Below are positions 1 to 8,773 of a stretch of 64,000 bases of DNA, in pieces. The stretch comes from Candidatus Nanopelagicus limnes. GTDB taxonomy: Bacteria > Actinomycetota > Actinomycetes > Nanopelagicales > Nanopelagicaceae. A program made the position numbers and the translations under genes. The notes under the pieces were generated by a model. That model searched no databases, was not told where the DNA came from, and saw nothing but the letters and a program-made list of their open reading frames with translations. The stretch spans positions 248,001 to 312,000 of the forward strand of contig NZ_CP016768.2 of the NCBI RefSeq assembly GCF_002287885.2, given 5' to 3'. Position 1 is the first letter of the stretch; each line of letters begins with the position of its first letter.

Positions 1-29
1 AAGAGAGCCTGATTAGCCACCTTTAGACG

Positions 30-63
30 AAAAAAAGTGGGGCCAATTTCTTGGCCCCACTTT
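30..63 (-). terminator. Intrinsic terminator of the actinorhodopsin gene
   Basis: A perfect 13-bp stem (34-46 pairs with 51-63) encloses a 4-nt loop. Read on the minus strand it is followed by a run of seven T (complement of 30-36). It lies 18 bp past the rhodopsin stop, so it is a classical Rho-independent terminator for that gene. The stem also carries a short T run on the plus side, so some bidirectional activity is possible. Confidence 0.9.
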
Positions 64-81
64 CTAATTCAGATCAAGTAA

Positions 82-852
82 TTAGTGATCGTCCTTCATT
101 CCCTCTGCTACGGATTTCATCTTTGCAATCTTTAGGATTGTTAGACCAAATACGCACTTCGCCAAAACGTCAGCAATCGTGTAACCGATTTGACGATTAA
201 CAAATGCAGCTGGGTCCAATGCGTCTTGTCCCAAGATTGGAAGCAAGTAAGCGATTGGATAAACGCCCCAAGTTGCGATCAAAAGCAAGCGCAAGCGACC
301 AACGGTTGCTGCAACTCCTGCTGGTTGACGATCTAGAGACTTTGAAAGCTCTACGAACAATACGTACAAGATGTATAGGAAAGGTATTGTTGAAAGAACA
401 CCCCAAAGAACTTTGGTGTTGTTGTCAGTTGAAATCTCACCTGGGTAACCAAGTGCGATCATCGCTGCTGATGCTGGAACTAAGCGGTTGATTAATGAAG
501 AAGCCGCTGCCTTAGCAAGAGCAAGAACTGCTACTACCTCAACAAGTAGTAGAGGTACTGTCAGGATCCAGTCAACATATCGGTAACCTTCGTTGAATGC
601 TCCGGCACCTGTTCCAACCTTTACAGCGCCATCAGCAAATGAATCTTCAAATGAATTGAAAATTCTCATGTAGTGGTATGCCGCAATGAATGTAACCATT
701 GATGACATAACTAGAGCTGTGCGGTATTTAGGCAGTACACGTGATTGTGAAACTAGTGTGTAGATAGTGCAGGCAAGCATTGATACAAGTCCAAATGAAA
801 GGATGTTGTATACAATCCCGAACTGATCTGCAGATAGTGAGATTGAGTTCAT
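82..852 (-). CDS. actR: Actinorhodopsin, light-driven proton pump
   Basis: Seven-helix microbial rhodopsin of 256 residues that pumps protons outward using retinal. Aligned by eye to proteorhodopsin, His60 matches the acceptor-partner His75, Asp94 the proton acceptor Asp97 (motif RYVDW), Glu105 the donor Glu108, and Lys232 in DVLAK the retinal Schiff-base lysine. Leu102 sits at the spectral-tuning position (Leu105 in green proteorhodopsin), so green absorption is predicted. The motif sequence and actinobacterial context support actinorhodopsin rather than a sodium or chloride pump (no NDQ or NTQ triad). A GGAGG ribosome site lies 9 nt before the ATG and a strong terminator follows, so it looks monocistronic. 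The pumped protons would feed the ATP synthase encoded at 21-28 kb. No retinal biosynthesis gene is visible here. Confidence 0.96.
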   Translation of the reverse strand: MNSISLSADQFGIVYNILSFGLVSMLACTIYTLVSQSRVLPKYRTALVMSSMVTFIAAYHYMRIFNSFEDSFADGAVKVGTGAGAFNEGYRYVDWILTVPLLLVEVVAVLALAKAAASSLINRLVPASAAMIALGYPGEISTDNNTKVLWGVLSTIPFLYILYVLFVELSKSLDRQPAGVAATVGRLRLLLIATWGVYPIAYLLPILGQDALDPAAFVNRQIGYTIADVLAKCVFGLTILKIAKMKSVAEGMKDDH

Positions 853-860
853 CTAAATAA

Positions 861-911
861 GCCTCCATAGGCATTTAGGTTGCTCACACCCTTTTGGGTA
901 TAAGCGAGCAA
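861..911 (-). promoter_or_regulatory. Rhodopsin 5' leader: strong RBS and inverted repeat
   Basis: The complement of 861-866 reads GGAGGC, a strong Shine-Dalgarno 9 nt from the rhodopsin ATG. Upstream, 880-885 (TTGCTC) pairs with 906-911 (GAGCAA) around an inner ACCC-TTTT-GGGT hairpin (888-899). The nested repeat has no T run, so it is not a simple terminator. It may be an operator or a leader-RNA structure. The promoter itself could not be fixed with confidence. Confidence 0.5.
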
Positions 912-1099
912 TTTTTCGTAACCCCATATGTAAGCTACGAACAACTGCCTAGGTAAAGAGTGGCTGTTACTAGCCAGTCCAGCAAGGAGATCCACCCTCA
1001 TTTCACCCGAATTTTTAAGAAATTTTTATGCCAAAAATGGGCAAATCGGACATTTATGCGGGGTAAAGCAAGTGCAAAGGGATATCAAGGCTCGCCATT

Positions 1100-1105
1100 T
1101 ACACT
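1100..1105 (+). promoter_or_regulatory. -10 hexamer TACACT, leaderless murI promoter
   Basis: TACACT fits TANNNT and ends 7 nt before the murI ATG at 1113, the spacing typical of leaderless actinobacterial transcripts. No Shine-Dalgarno precedes the ATG. The same layout recurs at many operon heads in this window. No clear -35 was found. Confidence 0.6.
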
Positions 1106-1112
1106 TACACAA

Positions 1113-1925
1113 ATGGCCACCTCTGAAATACCAAAGAAGAGCGCCCCTATCGGAATCTTTGACTCAGGCGTCGGTGGGTTAACGGTAGCTAGGGCAATCA
1201 TTGATCAACTGCCAGGTGAGTCAATTCTTTATTTAGGCGATACCGCCCGCGGTCCTTATGGAGTTCGACCATTAGCCCAAGTTAGAACCTACGCACTTGA
1301 GATTATGGATCAATTAGTTGCAGCTGGTGTGAAAGCAATTGTGATTGCTTGCAACACAGCAAGTGCTGCAATGTTGCGAGATGCCAGAGAGAGATATCAG
1401 ATTCCAGTAATTGAAGTAATTCAGCCAGCTGTAAGGCGAGCAGTATCTGCAACAAGGAGTGGCAAGGTTGGTGTGATTGGCACAAATGCCACGATTGAAT
1501 CAAAGGCGTACTTGGATGCATTCGCTGCCGCACCACAATTAAGTATTACCTCAAAGGCTTGTCCATTATTTGTTGAATTTGTTGAAAATGGCAAAACCAC
1601 CGGGGATGAGATTACAAAAATTGCGCAAGATTACTTAGCCCAGATGAAAACTGCTCAGATTGATACCTTGGTTTTAGGTTGCACCCACTATCCATTACTA
1701 ACTGGCGTCATCTCCTATGTAATGGGAAATGAAGTTACTTTAGTTTCAAGTGCGGAGGAGACAGCAAAGGATCTATATCGCACCCTAGTTGAGACAAATT
1801 TGTTAAATGATCAGGGCGGTCAGGTGAGTCATAGGTTTGTTGCAACTGGAGATCCAGATAAGTTTGCCACCTTGGCTAAGAGGTTTTTAGGCCCTGAGGT
1901 TGTAACTGTTACAAATAAGATCTAG
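1113..1925 (+). CDS. murI: Glutamate racemase
   Basis: Interconverts L- and D-glutamate in the cytoplasm, giving D-Glu for peptidoglycan. The protein has 270 residues, the usual length. It starts with the family motif [13 protein letters not shown], and both catalytic cysteines are present: Cys80 in ACNTASA and Cys190 in GCTHYPLL. The open frame extends upstream to a GTG at 960, but that extension has no family resemblance. The ATG at 1113 with a TACACT box 7 nt upstream is the better start. It is followed closely by rph and rdgB, an order also seen in other Actinobacteria. Confidence 0.95.
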   Translation: MATSEIPKKSAPIGIFDSGVGGLTVARAIIDQLPGESILYLGDTARGPYGVRPLAQVRTYALEIMDQLVAAGVKAIVIACNTASAAMLRDARERYQIPVIEVIQPAVRRAVSATRSGKVGVIGTNATIESKAYLDAFAAAPQLSITSKACPLFVEFVENGKTTGDEITKIAQDYLAQMKTAQIDTLVLGCTHYPLLTGVISYVMGNEVTLVSSAEETAKDLYRTLVETNLLNDQGGQVSHRFVATGDPDKFATLAKRFLGPEVVTVTNKI

Positions 1926-1958
1926 TTTTAATTATTTTCAATTAAAGGGGAGTTGATT

Positions 1959-2684
1959 ATGAGTAGAGCAGATGGACGAAGAGATGATGAGCTGCGCGCA
2001 ATTAAATTCACCCGTAATTGGCTTAATAATGCTGAAGGATCAGTATTAGTTGAATTTGGAAACACAAGAGTTTTATGTGTTGCCTCATTTACACCAGGAG
2101 TTCCAAGATGGTTAGTTGGCAAGGGTGAGGGCTGGGTGACAAGTGAGTATGCAATGTTGCCAAGAGCTACCCACACTAGATCTGATCGAGAGAGTGTTAA
2201 GGGAAAATTAGGTGGTAGAACTCAAGAGATATCAAGATTAGTTGGCAGATCATTACGCGGAATTGTTGATATGAACGCTCTGGGTGAGAACACCATTGTG
2301 ATTGATTGTGATGTTTTGCAAGCAGATGGCGGTACTAGAACAGCTGCAATTACTGGTGCTTATGTCGCACTCACCGATGCAATCACTTGGGCGCAAGGCA
2401 AAGGTCATATTGCACAAACTTCTAAGCCACTAAGCCAATCTGTGGCAGCGGTTTCAGTTGGAATTGTTAATGGCAAGCCAACTTTAGATCTTTGTTATGA
2501 AGAGGATGTGAGCGCTGGAACAGATATGAATATTGTCTGCACTGGTGATGGTAATTTTATTGAGGTACAAGGAACGGCAGAGGGTGCACCCTTTGATCGC
2601 TCGCTGTTAAATCAATTGCTAGATCTTGGCGCAGCAGGTTGCGCCCAACTAACTAAATTACAAATAGCTGCTTTAGCTAAGTAA
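1959..2684 (+). CDS. rph: Ribonuclease PH
   Basis: Phosphorolytic 3'-5' exoribonuclease that trims tRNA 3' ends. It has 241 residues, with the N-terminal motif [12 protein letters not shown] and the phosphate-binding region [16 protein letters not shown] typical of the family. The frame could open at TTG 1953, but AAAGGGGA at 1944-1951 is well placed for the ATG at 1959, which is chosen. It lies between murI (33 bp away) and rdgB (11 bp away), likely co-transcribed. Confidence 0.95.
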   Translation: MSRADGRRDDELRAIKFTRNWLNNAEGSVLVEFGNTRVLCVASFTPGVPRWLVGKGEGWVTSEYAMLPRATHTRSDRESVKGKLGGRTQEISRLVGRSLRGIVDMNALGENTIVIDCDVLQADGGTRTAAITGAYVALTDAITWAQGKGHIAQTSKPLSQSVAAVSVGIVNGKPTLDLCYEEDVSAGTDMNIVCTGDGNFIEVQGTAEGAPFDRSLLNQLLDLGAAGCAQLTKLQIAALAK

Positions 2685-2695
2685 CTTTTTAAGCG

Positions 2696-3322
2696 ATGCG
2701 CCAGCTCGTACTAGCGACAAAAAATAAGGGCAAGATTGTTGAGTTTGAACGCCTACTTAACCAACATGCACAATCAATAAAGGTTTTAGGGTTAATAGAT
2801 TTTCCAGATATGCCTGAGGTGCAAGAGAGCGGTAAAACCTTAAGTGAGAATGCTAAGTTAAAAGCAAAATCCATCTCGATCTTTACCAAACTTCCTTGCC
2901 TAGCTGATGACAGTGGATTATTTATTGATGCATTGGAAGGAGATCCTGGAATTTATTCAGCCAGGTGGGCCGGATATGAAGGTGAAGATAGTCGTGAGCG
3001 AGATCGGAGGAATATTGAAAAAGTTTTAGCACAATTAAAAGATGTGCCAGCGCAAAAACGGGGAGCACAATTTAAGGCGGTAGTTGCTTTCTATAAACCA
3101 AATACAGATGCTCTAGCAATCGAAAAAGAGGAGTTAGGTGTGATGGCTGGTGAGATAGTTTTGGCACCACTTGGTGATGGTGGATTTGGTTATGACCCAA
3201 TATTTAAACCAACTGGATTTGATCAAACGTTGGCACAACTTGCGCCAGGGGTGAAGGATGAGGTTAGTCATCGCGGTATTGCTTTTCGGGCAATGACCCC
3301 CTTTTTGCTTTCAAACCTTTAA
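2696..3322 (+). CDS. rdgB: XTP/dITP diphosphatase (RdgB/HAM1 family)
   Basis: Hydrolyses non-canonical purine nucleoside triphosphates (dITP, XTP) to keep them out of DNA and RNA. It has 208 residues. The N-terminal LATKNKGKIVEFERLL matches the substrate-binding LAT-N-K motif, and LADDSGLFIDALEGDPG holds the catalytic Asp and metal site. The terminal SHRGIAFRAM is also characteristic. It follows rph by 11 bp as in many bacteria. Confidence 0.95.
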   Translation: MRQLVLATKNKGKIVEFERLLNQHAQSIKVLGLIDFPDMPEVQESGKTLSENAKLKAKSISIFTKLPCLADDSGLFIDALEGDPGIYSARWAGYEGEDSRERDRRNIEKVLAQLKDVPAQKRGAQFKAVVAFYKPNTDALAIEKEELGVMAGEIVLAPLGDGGFGYDPIFKPTGFDQTLAQLAPGVKDEVSHRGIAFRAMTPFLLSNL

Positions 3323-3457
3323 TTGTTGGCAATTCATCTCAATAATTGGCAATCTGAGTGTTGTATCCTTATCGCATCCTTCCCTAAGGAAATAACATCA
3401 AACCTCACTCTGCTAGTAAGCAAGATTTAGCTAGTGCCGAAATTTAAGGAGTTTTAA

Positions 3458-4189
3458 GTGGCCGCAAAGAAGAAAGCTGCAAAGAAATCTGCAGCAAAGA
3501 AAAGTTCTGCTAAGCGCAGCGTAAAAAAGAGTGCCAAGCGCACAACTGCAAAGCGAAGTACAAAGAAGAGTGCTAAGAAATCATCTCGTGCAAAGGTTCG
3601 CTACTCAATTCCAGCGGTACCTGTAAGCGGATCATCTCGATCTTCAGTATCAACAATTTCAACAACTCCAAAGCCAACATCTGGTTCTTCATACTCTTCA
3701 AAAAATACTAAGAGTAAGGACACTGGTTCTTCAAAAGGAATCATGATCGCTGTTGTCTTAGGAATTCTTATTTTGGCAGTAGCTGTTATTTCAAAGAATT
3801 CATCCTCTGAATCAACAACTGTTACACCAACTCCAGCGGCTTCAGAGAGTGCTGCGCCAACTGAGCAACCGAGTGCGGAGCCAAGTGGTGCACCACTTGC
3901 TGCACATGGGGCACCAGTAGGAATCGTTTCACTTTATAACGCAACCGGTGCAACAGTTAACTGGAAAGCACCAGCAGCTTCTGAAGGAATTACTGGCTAC
4001 AACATCGAACTTCGCGATAATGGCGCAGGCGAGTGGAAGTTAGTTGCAACAGTTCCAGCAACTCAATTTAAGCAACAAATTACCAAGAATGATTCAACAG
4101 GTTGGGTACAAGTAAAAGTCTCAACTGTTTACTCAGATGGTGTTGTTTCAGAAGGAAAAGTTCATGGATTGCCAGGTAGCTGGTCTTAA
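3458..4189 (+). CDS. Membrane-anchored protein with histone-like lysine tail and Fn3-like domain
   Basis: Function unknown. The 243-residue protein has an N-terminal tail (about 1-50) of KKSA/KKTA repeats like histone H1 or mycobacterial HupB tails. Then come a Ser/Thr-rich stretch, one membrane helix (about 95-112), a Pro/Ser/Glu-rich linker and a C-terminal fibronectin type III-like domain (about 150-243). By the positive-inside rule the lysine tail is cytoplasmic and the Fn3 domain outside. The start is GTG at 3458 with AAGGAG at 3446-3451, 6 nt upstream. It is flanked by a 135-bp leader and a strong terminator, so it appears monocistronic. The tail could bind DNA, RNA or acidic lipids; this is inference. 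Confidence 0.85.
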   Translation: MAAKKKAAKKSAAKKSSAKRSVKKSAKRTTAKRSTKKSAKKSSRAKVRYSIPAVPVSGSSRSSVSTISTTPKPTSGSSYSSKNTKSKDTGSSKGIMIAVVLGILILAVAVISKNSSSESTTVTPTPAASESAAPTEQPSAEPSGAPLAAHGAPVGIVSLYNATGATVNWKAPAASEGITGYNIELRDNGAGEWKLVATVPATQFKQQITKNDSTGWVQVKVSTVYSDGVVSEGKVHGLPGSWS

Positions 4190-4205
4190 TTCATAACAAA
4201 ATTCT

Positions 4206-4234
4206 AACGGCCCTTAATTTTTTTAAGGGCCGTT
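4206..4234. terminator. Bidirectional intrinsic terminator between convergent genes
   Basis: A perfect 12-bp stem (4206-4217 with 4223-4234) has a TTTTT loop and a T run on the plus side (4233-4237). It sits in the 50-bp gap between the plus-strand lysine-tail gene and the minus-strand acyltransferase, so it probably ends both. Confidence 0.88.
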
Positions 4235-4239
4235 TTTAT

Positions 4240-6015
4240 TTAAGCTGAAGTTTTAACTAATACACTCACAACTAAATCAACATAAACATCTGAACCTGAC
4301 GGACTTAAATGAACTCCATCTGGAGCAAATAATTCAGGGCGACCTTTTGAGATGCGATCCCAATCAACAACCTTTACATTTGAATACCTTGATGCAACTC
4401 TAGAAATAATCTCATTGTTTGAATCTTTCCACGCCCTAGGAACTGCTGTATTTACAACAATTACCTGCGGCTGATTTTTCACAATCTCAAATATTTCAAC
4501 GACCGTTGCTTCAGATAATGCGTTGTTATTACCTAAGTTAAAGACCACTGGTGAAGATGGAACAGAGCTTTGATCTACTCGCATCACAGCTAATAACTCT
4601 GGTGCTTGTCGGCCAACTCGAGCATTAATAAGTGAAATATGCTCCTTTGCTTCCAACTTACTTCTAATTCCTAAAATCACACTGTCGCCAGTTACCCATA
4701 AACCAGTAGTACTACCTAAATCATCTTGGGCTTGTTGTTCTTGTGTACTTTGCTGCAAAATTTGATTAGCAACTTCATCTGATTTATTGATTGCTTGCAC
4801 TGAGATAGATGAGGTAATGGCGAGCACAATAATTATTGAAGAGATCACTGAAATCTTTTGGCGCAATTGCACCTTGGCTGATCGGTACTTCATACCCCTA
4901 AACCAGTCCTGAACTAATCCTTGTCTAAAGGGAATCTCAACCCAACGAAGTGAGATATCAGCTAAGGCTAAAACTAATAAAACTCGTGCCAGATATAACG
5001 CCCATGTCTGTCCAGATAAATCAACGGAAGGCCTAGTAACTTGAAATATCACCCAGTGCCATATGTAAATACCGTAACTGCGCTGGCCTATCCAACGGAA
5101 AGGAGCGGTACTAATTAGTGGCGCAAATCTTGAAGCGGGATGGACTAGAGAAATAATGACTAAACAACCAAAAATGCCAGCCAATGGGAATGCGATTCGA
5201 TACAAACTTGCATTGGATTCTTCAATAAATAAGAATGTTGATATCAATCCGAGTAGGCCAACAACACCGATTCCATCAATTACATCTTGTGCACGCTTTT
5301 CGATATCAGCACTTAAGTTTTGCGGTATCCATGAGACAGCCAGTGCTGAGCCTAAGAAAAGTCCTAGTGAGTGAGTGTCTGTTCCAAAGTAAATATGACT
5401 AATTTGCTGAGCATTTGCTTGGTCTAACTGAAGTGAAACAAAAAACAATGTTGTTCCAGAAACCATAGCGATTATCAAGGCAATCCTGGCGATATTCTTC
5501 TTTCCAAAGTACTTTAGAACTGTTAATAAAATGATTGGCCAAATTAAATAAAATTGCAGCTCAACTGCCAATGACCATGTGTGTTGTAATAGTGGCGGGC
5601 GGCCTACGGTTTCAAAGTAATCTTGATGGCGAGCAACTAGCAGCCAATTTATACTGCCAGTTAATGCATAAGGAAGATCAGATAGAAATCTCTTAATCGC
5701 CTCTGGCGCCCATACGCCAATAAAAATAATGGTGCAGATAACCATAAATAGAAAACCTGGATAGATTCGTCTAAGCCTTGCTGCATAAAAAGCTCGAAGA
5801 TCAAGGGCGCTAGATTGATTTATTGAATCTAAAATCAAACGTGTGATTACATAGCCAGAGATAACAAAGAAAAGATCTACACCTAAGAATCCACCAGGTA
5901 TCCAGGAAATTCCTAAGTGATACAAAACAACTGCAGTAACGGCAATAGCACGCAAGCCATCAATGGAGGAAATATGTTTGACGCCGATTTTACCTGTGGA
6001 ATTCTTTGAACTCAT
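4240..6015 (-). CDS. Acyltransferase-3 / SGNH domain protein (OafA/OatA-like)
   Basis: A 591-residue integral membrane O-acyltransferase that probably acetylates a cell-surface polysaccharide or peptidoglycan. The N-terminal acyltransferase-3 domain (about 10-370) holds around ten membrane helices, the catalytic-His region VLYHLGISW, the FLGVDLFFVISGY motif and HTWSLAVELQFY. The extracytoplasmic C-terminal part (about 430-590) is an SGNH hydrolase-like domain with a GDS block (VTGDSV), NLGNNN and the DGVHLS block giving the Asp/His pair. ATG 6015 is preceded by GGAG 8 nt upstream. The exact polymer is unknown. Confidence 0.9.
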   Translation of the reverse strand: MSSKNSTGKIGVKHISSIDGLRAIAVTAVVLYHLGISWIPGGFLGVDLFFVISGYVITRLILDSINQSSALDLRAFYAARLRRIYPGFLFMVICTIIFIGVWAPEAIKRFLSDLPYALTGSINWLLVARHQDYFETVGRPPLLQHTWSLAVELQFYLIWPIILLTVLKYFGKKNIARIALIIAMVSGTTLFFVSLQLDQANAQQISHIYFGTDTHSLGLFLGSALAVSWIPQNLSADIEKRAQDVIDGIGVVGLLGLISTFLFIEESNASLYRIAFPLAGIFGCLVIISLVHPASRFAPLISTAPFRWIGQRSYGIYIWHWVIFQVTRPSVDLSGQTWALYLARVLLVLALADISLRWVEIPFRQGLVQDWFRGMKYRSAKVQLRQKISVISSIIIVLAITSSISVQAINKSDEVANQILQQSTQEQQAQDDLGSTTGLWVTGDSVILGIRSKLEAKEHISLINARVGRQAPELLAVMRVDQSSVPSSPVVFNLGNNNALSEATVVEIFEIVKNQPQVIVVNTAVPRAWKDSNNEIISRVASRYSNVKVVDWDRISKGRPELFAPDGVHLSPSGSDVYVDLVVSVLVKTSA

Positions 6016-6067
6016 TTTAAATTCTCCAATGCCAAAAAGTTAAGCATTGTTAACCCCGGTTTAAGAG

Positions 6068-6871
6068 TTACTTCGATTTCTTTTTGCTGGCTGGCTTCTT
6101 ACTGTTCGCAGCCTTTTGTTTTCTTGCAGCAGCTTGTGCAGCTTTTTTACCAGCACCTGCAACAAATACTTTGCCGACCGGCTTACTCTCTCCATCTAAA
6201 TTTGCATTGATATCTGCTTGTAGTTGAGAAAGGCGATCAAAGGCATGACGTAATTTTTGACGGGATTCTTGAATTGCTTGTTCAGCAGCATTTAAAGATG
6301 AGTTTTGGGCACGGTGTAAGCGCTCAGCCTCAGATATTGCTGAAGATAGCCAAGAGCGGTATTCAACAATATTTCTAGCTGCATCAGTAATTAATTTTTG
6401 AGCGTCTCGCTTTGCCGCTGATGTAATTTGAGCAGCATCTTTAGCAGACTGATTTAAAACTTCATCCGCTTCACCTTCAGCGGCTAGTACTAAATCTGCA
6501 GCATCATTTTCAGCCGCTGAAATGTATTTACGTCCACGTGATTCAGCAGAAGATAAAATGCTTTTTGCTTTAGCTTCTGCAGCTTCTAACTTCTCTTTTG
6601 TATTGCGACTGGTCTCATTAATAATCTTTTGTGCGGCTGAATTAGCTTTTGCTTCGCGTTGCTGAGCAGATTTGATCATGCTCATTGCAGTTTCTGTTGC
6701 CAGAATTTCAAACTCTTCGCGGCTTAAGCCAGTGATATCTCGACGTGAGCGCAAATCATTTAACTGACTTTCAAGTTCACGAATTCGCTCTAATGCATTT
6801 TGTGTGGGCGCAGCTTTATCTTCTACCTCAGATTTAAAGCCAACCCAACTAAGAAAATTCTTTTCAGCCAT
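6068..6871 (-). CDS. Coiled-coil protein with lysine-rich C-terminal tail
   Basis: No enzyme motif is visible. The 267 residues are mostly Ala/Glu/Lys-rich heptads (about 25-220), with an Ala/Lys-rich C-terminal tail ending KKPASKKKSK and no signal peptide or membrane helix. The short N-terminal region followed by long coiled coils recalls DivIVA/Wag31-like or cytoskeletal scaffold proteins of Actinobacteria, but the DivIVA N-terminal motif is not clear. It lies between the acyltransferase and tRNA-Leu on the same strand. A role in polar growth or envelope organisation is only a guess. Confidence 0.75.
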   Translation of the reverse strand: MAEKNFLSWVGFKSEVEDKAAPTQNALERIRELESQLNDLRSRRDITGLSREEFEILATETAMSMIKSAQQREAKANSAAQKIINETSRNTKEKLEAAEAKAKSILSSAESRGRKYISAAENDAADLVLAAEGEADEVLNQSAKDAAQITSAAKRDAQKLITDAARNIVEYRSWLSSAISEAERLHRAQNSSLNAAEQAIQESRQKLRHAFDRLSQLQADINANLDGESKPVGKVFVAGAGKKAAQAAARKQKAANSKKPASKKKSK

Positions 6872-6907
6872 GTCCTTAGCCTTCCCTACCTACAAATTAA
6901 TTACAAC

Positions 6908-6989
6908 TGGTGCGGGAGGTGGGACTTGAACCCACACGCCGAAGCACAGGTTCCTAAGACCTGCGTGTCTGCCATTTCACCACTCCCGC
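6908..6989 (-). tRNA. tRNA-Leu (anticodon UAG)
   Basis: On the minus strand the sequence folds as a class II tRNA. The acceptor stem is GCGGGAG/CTCCCGC (6983-6989 with 6912-6918). The anticodon stem CAGGT/ACCTG flanks loop CTTAGGA with anticodon TAG (6954-6956). A long variable arm and a GGTTCAAGTCC T-arm follow. The discriminator is A73 and CCA is encoded (complement of 6908-6910). The long variable arm and anticodon give leucine, reading CUN codons. Confidence 0.95.
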
Positions 6990-7074
6990 ATTTATTACTT
7001 GAGTGAGGGGGAAAGATTACGGCGTAAGTGGCGGCATCACCAAAACCCAACGACCTTTAGTAAGGGTAAGCGGG

Positions 7075-7080
7075 TAGCCT
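7075..7080 (+). promoter_or_regulatory. -10 hexamer TAGCCT before argS
   Basis: TAGCCT ends 7 nt before the argS ATG, matching the leaderless layout seen elsewhere in the window. There is no good Shine-Dalgarno before argS. No -35 was recognised. Confidence 0.5.
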
Positions 7081-7087
7081 TGCTCAA

Positions 7088-8773
7088 ATGAGTGCAGATT
7101 CAGTGCAAAGTAAGGTCGCTTTGGCAATCTTAAACGCGCTGGAATTAGCCAAAAAGACAGGTTTAATTAACTGTCAGATACCAGAAAAAATTATTTTAGA
7201 TCGACCGAAAAATCGTGATCATGGAGATTATGCAACCTCCATTGCGTTAACTCTGGCTAAAGATGCCAATCTGCAACCACGGGTGATAGCAGAGGTGATT
7301 GTTAAAACTCTTAACGAAAACAATCTCTTAGTACCAGCCGGAATCAGCAAAGTTGAAATTGCAGGTCCTGGTTTTATAAATATAACTTTAGAAAGTGCTA
7401 GCCAAGGTAGCGTAATAATCGAGATATTAACTGCTGGTAAAAAATATGGTCAAGGTGAATCACTTGCTGGAAAAAAGATAAATCTTGAATTTGTTAGCGC
7501 AAATCCAACAGGGCCAATTCATCTGGGTCACACAAGATGGGCAGCGGTTGGTGACTCACTTGGTCGAGTTTTATCAGCAGCTGGCGCGCAGGTAAGTCGA
7601 GAATTTTATGTTAACGACCGTGGAAATCAGATGGACTTATTTGGCCAATCCCTTCGGGCGGCCGCACTTGGCATTGATCGTCCCGAAAATGGTTATCACG
7701 GTGAGTACATTGCTGATTTAGCAAATGAAATCATTAAGAAAAATCCAGAATTTACTAAGTTAGATGAAGAATCAGGGATGGTTGCGTTTCGAGAAGCTGG
7801 CTATAAATTGCAACTAGATCTGCAACGTGAGGTTTTGGAAAATTTTGGCACTCACTTTGATACTTGGTTTTCTGAGCGAAGTTTGTATGAAGACAACTTT
7901 TTTAATCACACATTAGATAAATTGAAATCTAATGGACATGTTTACGAAGAAGAAGGCGCCATCTGGCTGCGCACAACAGATTTTGGTGATGATAAAGATC
8001 GAGTAATGATTAAATCAGATGGATCATTTGCCTACTTTGCATCTGACTCTGCTTACTACATTAGTAAGAGAGAACGTGGATTTAATTTGTGTATCTACAT
8101 GCTGGGAGCAGATCACCACGGATATGTTGGTCGAATAAAAGCAATTGCAGCATGTGCTGGTGATGATCCTGAGAAAGATATTGAAGCTCTAATTGGTCAG
8201 ATGGTAAAAATCATTGAGGGTGGCCAAGAGTTAAAGCTTTCCAAGCGCGCTGGCACAATTATTACGTTAGAGGAGTTAGTAGAAAAAGTTGGAATTGATG
8301 CTGCTCGTTACACTTTGATTAGATATCCAACCGATACGCCAATGGTTATGGATGTGGATTTACTCAAGAAAAATACCAACGATAATCCGGTCTATTACGT
8401 TCAATACGCACATGCCCGAATTTGCGCAGTGCTACGAAATGCTAAAGATCTTGGTATTGATTACGGCTTGAAGTTTTATTCACCAGAGTTACTAGTTCAT
8501 GTGCGTGAGCGCGAATTAATTGGCTTACTTGCTGAGTACCCAAAAATTGTTGCCGCCGCCGCCTTCGCGCGTCAACCTCATCGAGTTTCTCGATACATTG
8601 AAGACTTAGCTGCGCAATATCACCGCTTTTATAATGATTGTCGGGTACTGCCATTGGGTGAAGAAAAACCAACCAAATTAAACTCAGCCCGCGCCTGCCT
8701 TTCAATGGCAACTGCGCAGGTAATCAGTAATGGTTTAGATTTACTTGGTGTTAATGCCCCGGAGAGAATGTAA
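7088..8773 (+). CDS. argS: Arginyl-tRNA synthetase
   Basis: Class I synthetase charging tRNA-Arg, 561 residues (family about 550-590). The N-terminal additional domain (about 1-110) is followed by the HIGH signature in NPTGPIHLGHTRWAA. A KMSKS-like motif ELKLSKRAGT and a C-terminal DALR anticodon-binding domain (about 440-561) follow. It heads the argS-lysA-hom-thrC-thrB series, an order conserved in Actinobacteria, and overlaps lysA by one base (TAATG). Confidence 0.97.
   Translation: MSADSVQSKVALAILNALELAKKTGLINCQIPEKIILDRPKNRDHGDYATSIALTLAKDANLQPRVIAEVIVKTLNENNLLVPAGISKVEIAGPGFINITLESASQGSVIIEILTAGKKYGQGESLAGKKINLEFVSANPTGPIHLGHTRWAAVGDSLGRVLSAAGAQVSREFYVNDRGNQMDLFGQSLRAAALGIDRPENGYHGEYIADLANEIIKKNPEFTKLDEESGMVAFREAGYKLQLDLQREVLENFGTHFDTWFSERSLYEDNFFNHTLDKLKSNGHVYEEEGAIWLRTTDFGDDKDRVMIKSDGSFAYFASDSAYYISKRERGFNLCIYMLGADHHGYVGRIKAIAACAGDDPEKDIEALIGQMVKIIEGGQELKLSKRAGTIITLEELVEKVGIDAARYTLIRYPTDTPMVMDVDLLKKNTNDNPVYYVQYAHARICAVLRNAKDLGIDYGLKFYSPELLVHVRERELIGLLAEYPKIVAAAAFARQPHRVSRYIEDLAAQYHRFYNDCRVLPLGEEKPTKLNSARACLSMATAQVISNGLDLLGVNAPERM

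Noticed and set aside
960..1112. In-frame N-terminal extension of murI from GTG 960
   Set aside because: It has no racemase resemblance, and a TACACT box sits 7 nt before ATG 1113, where the family N-terminus begins.
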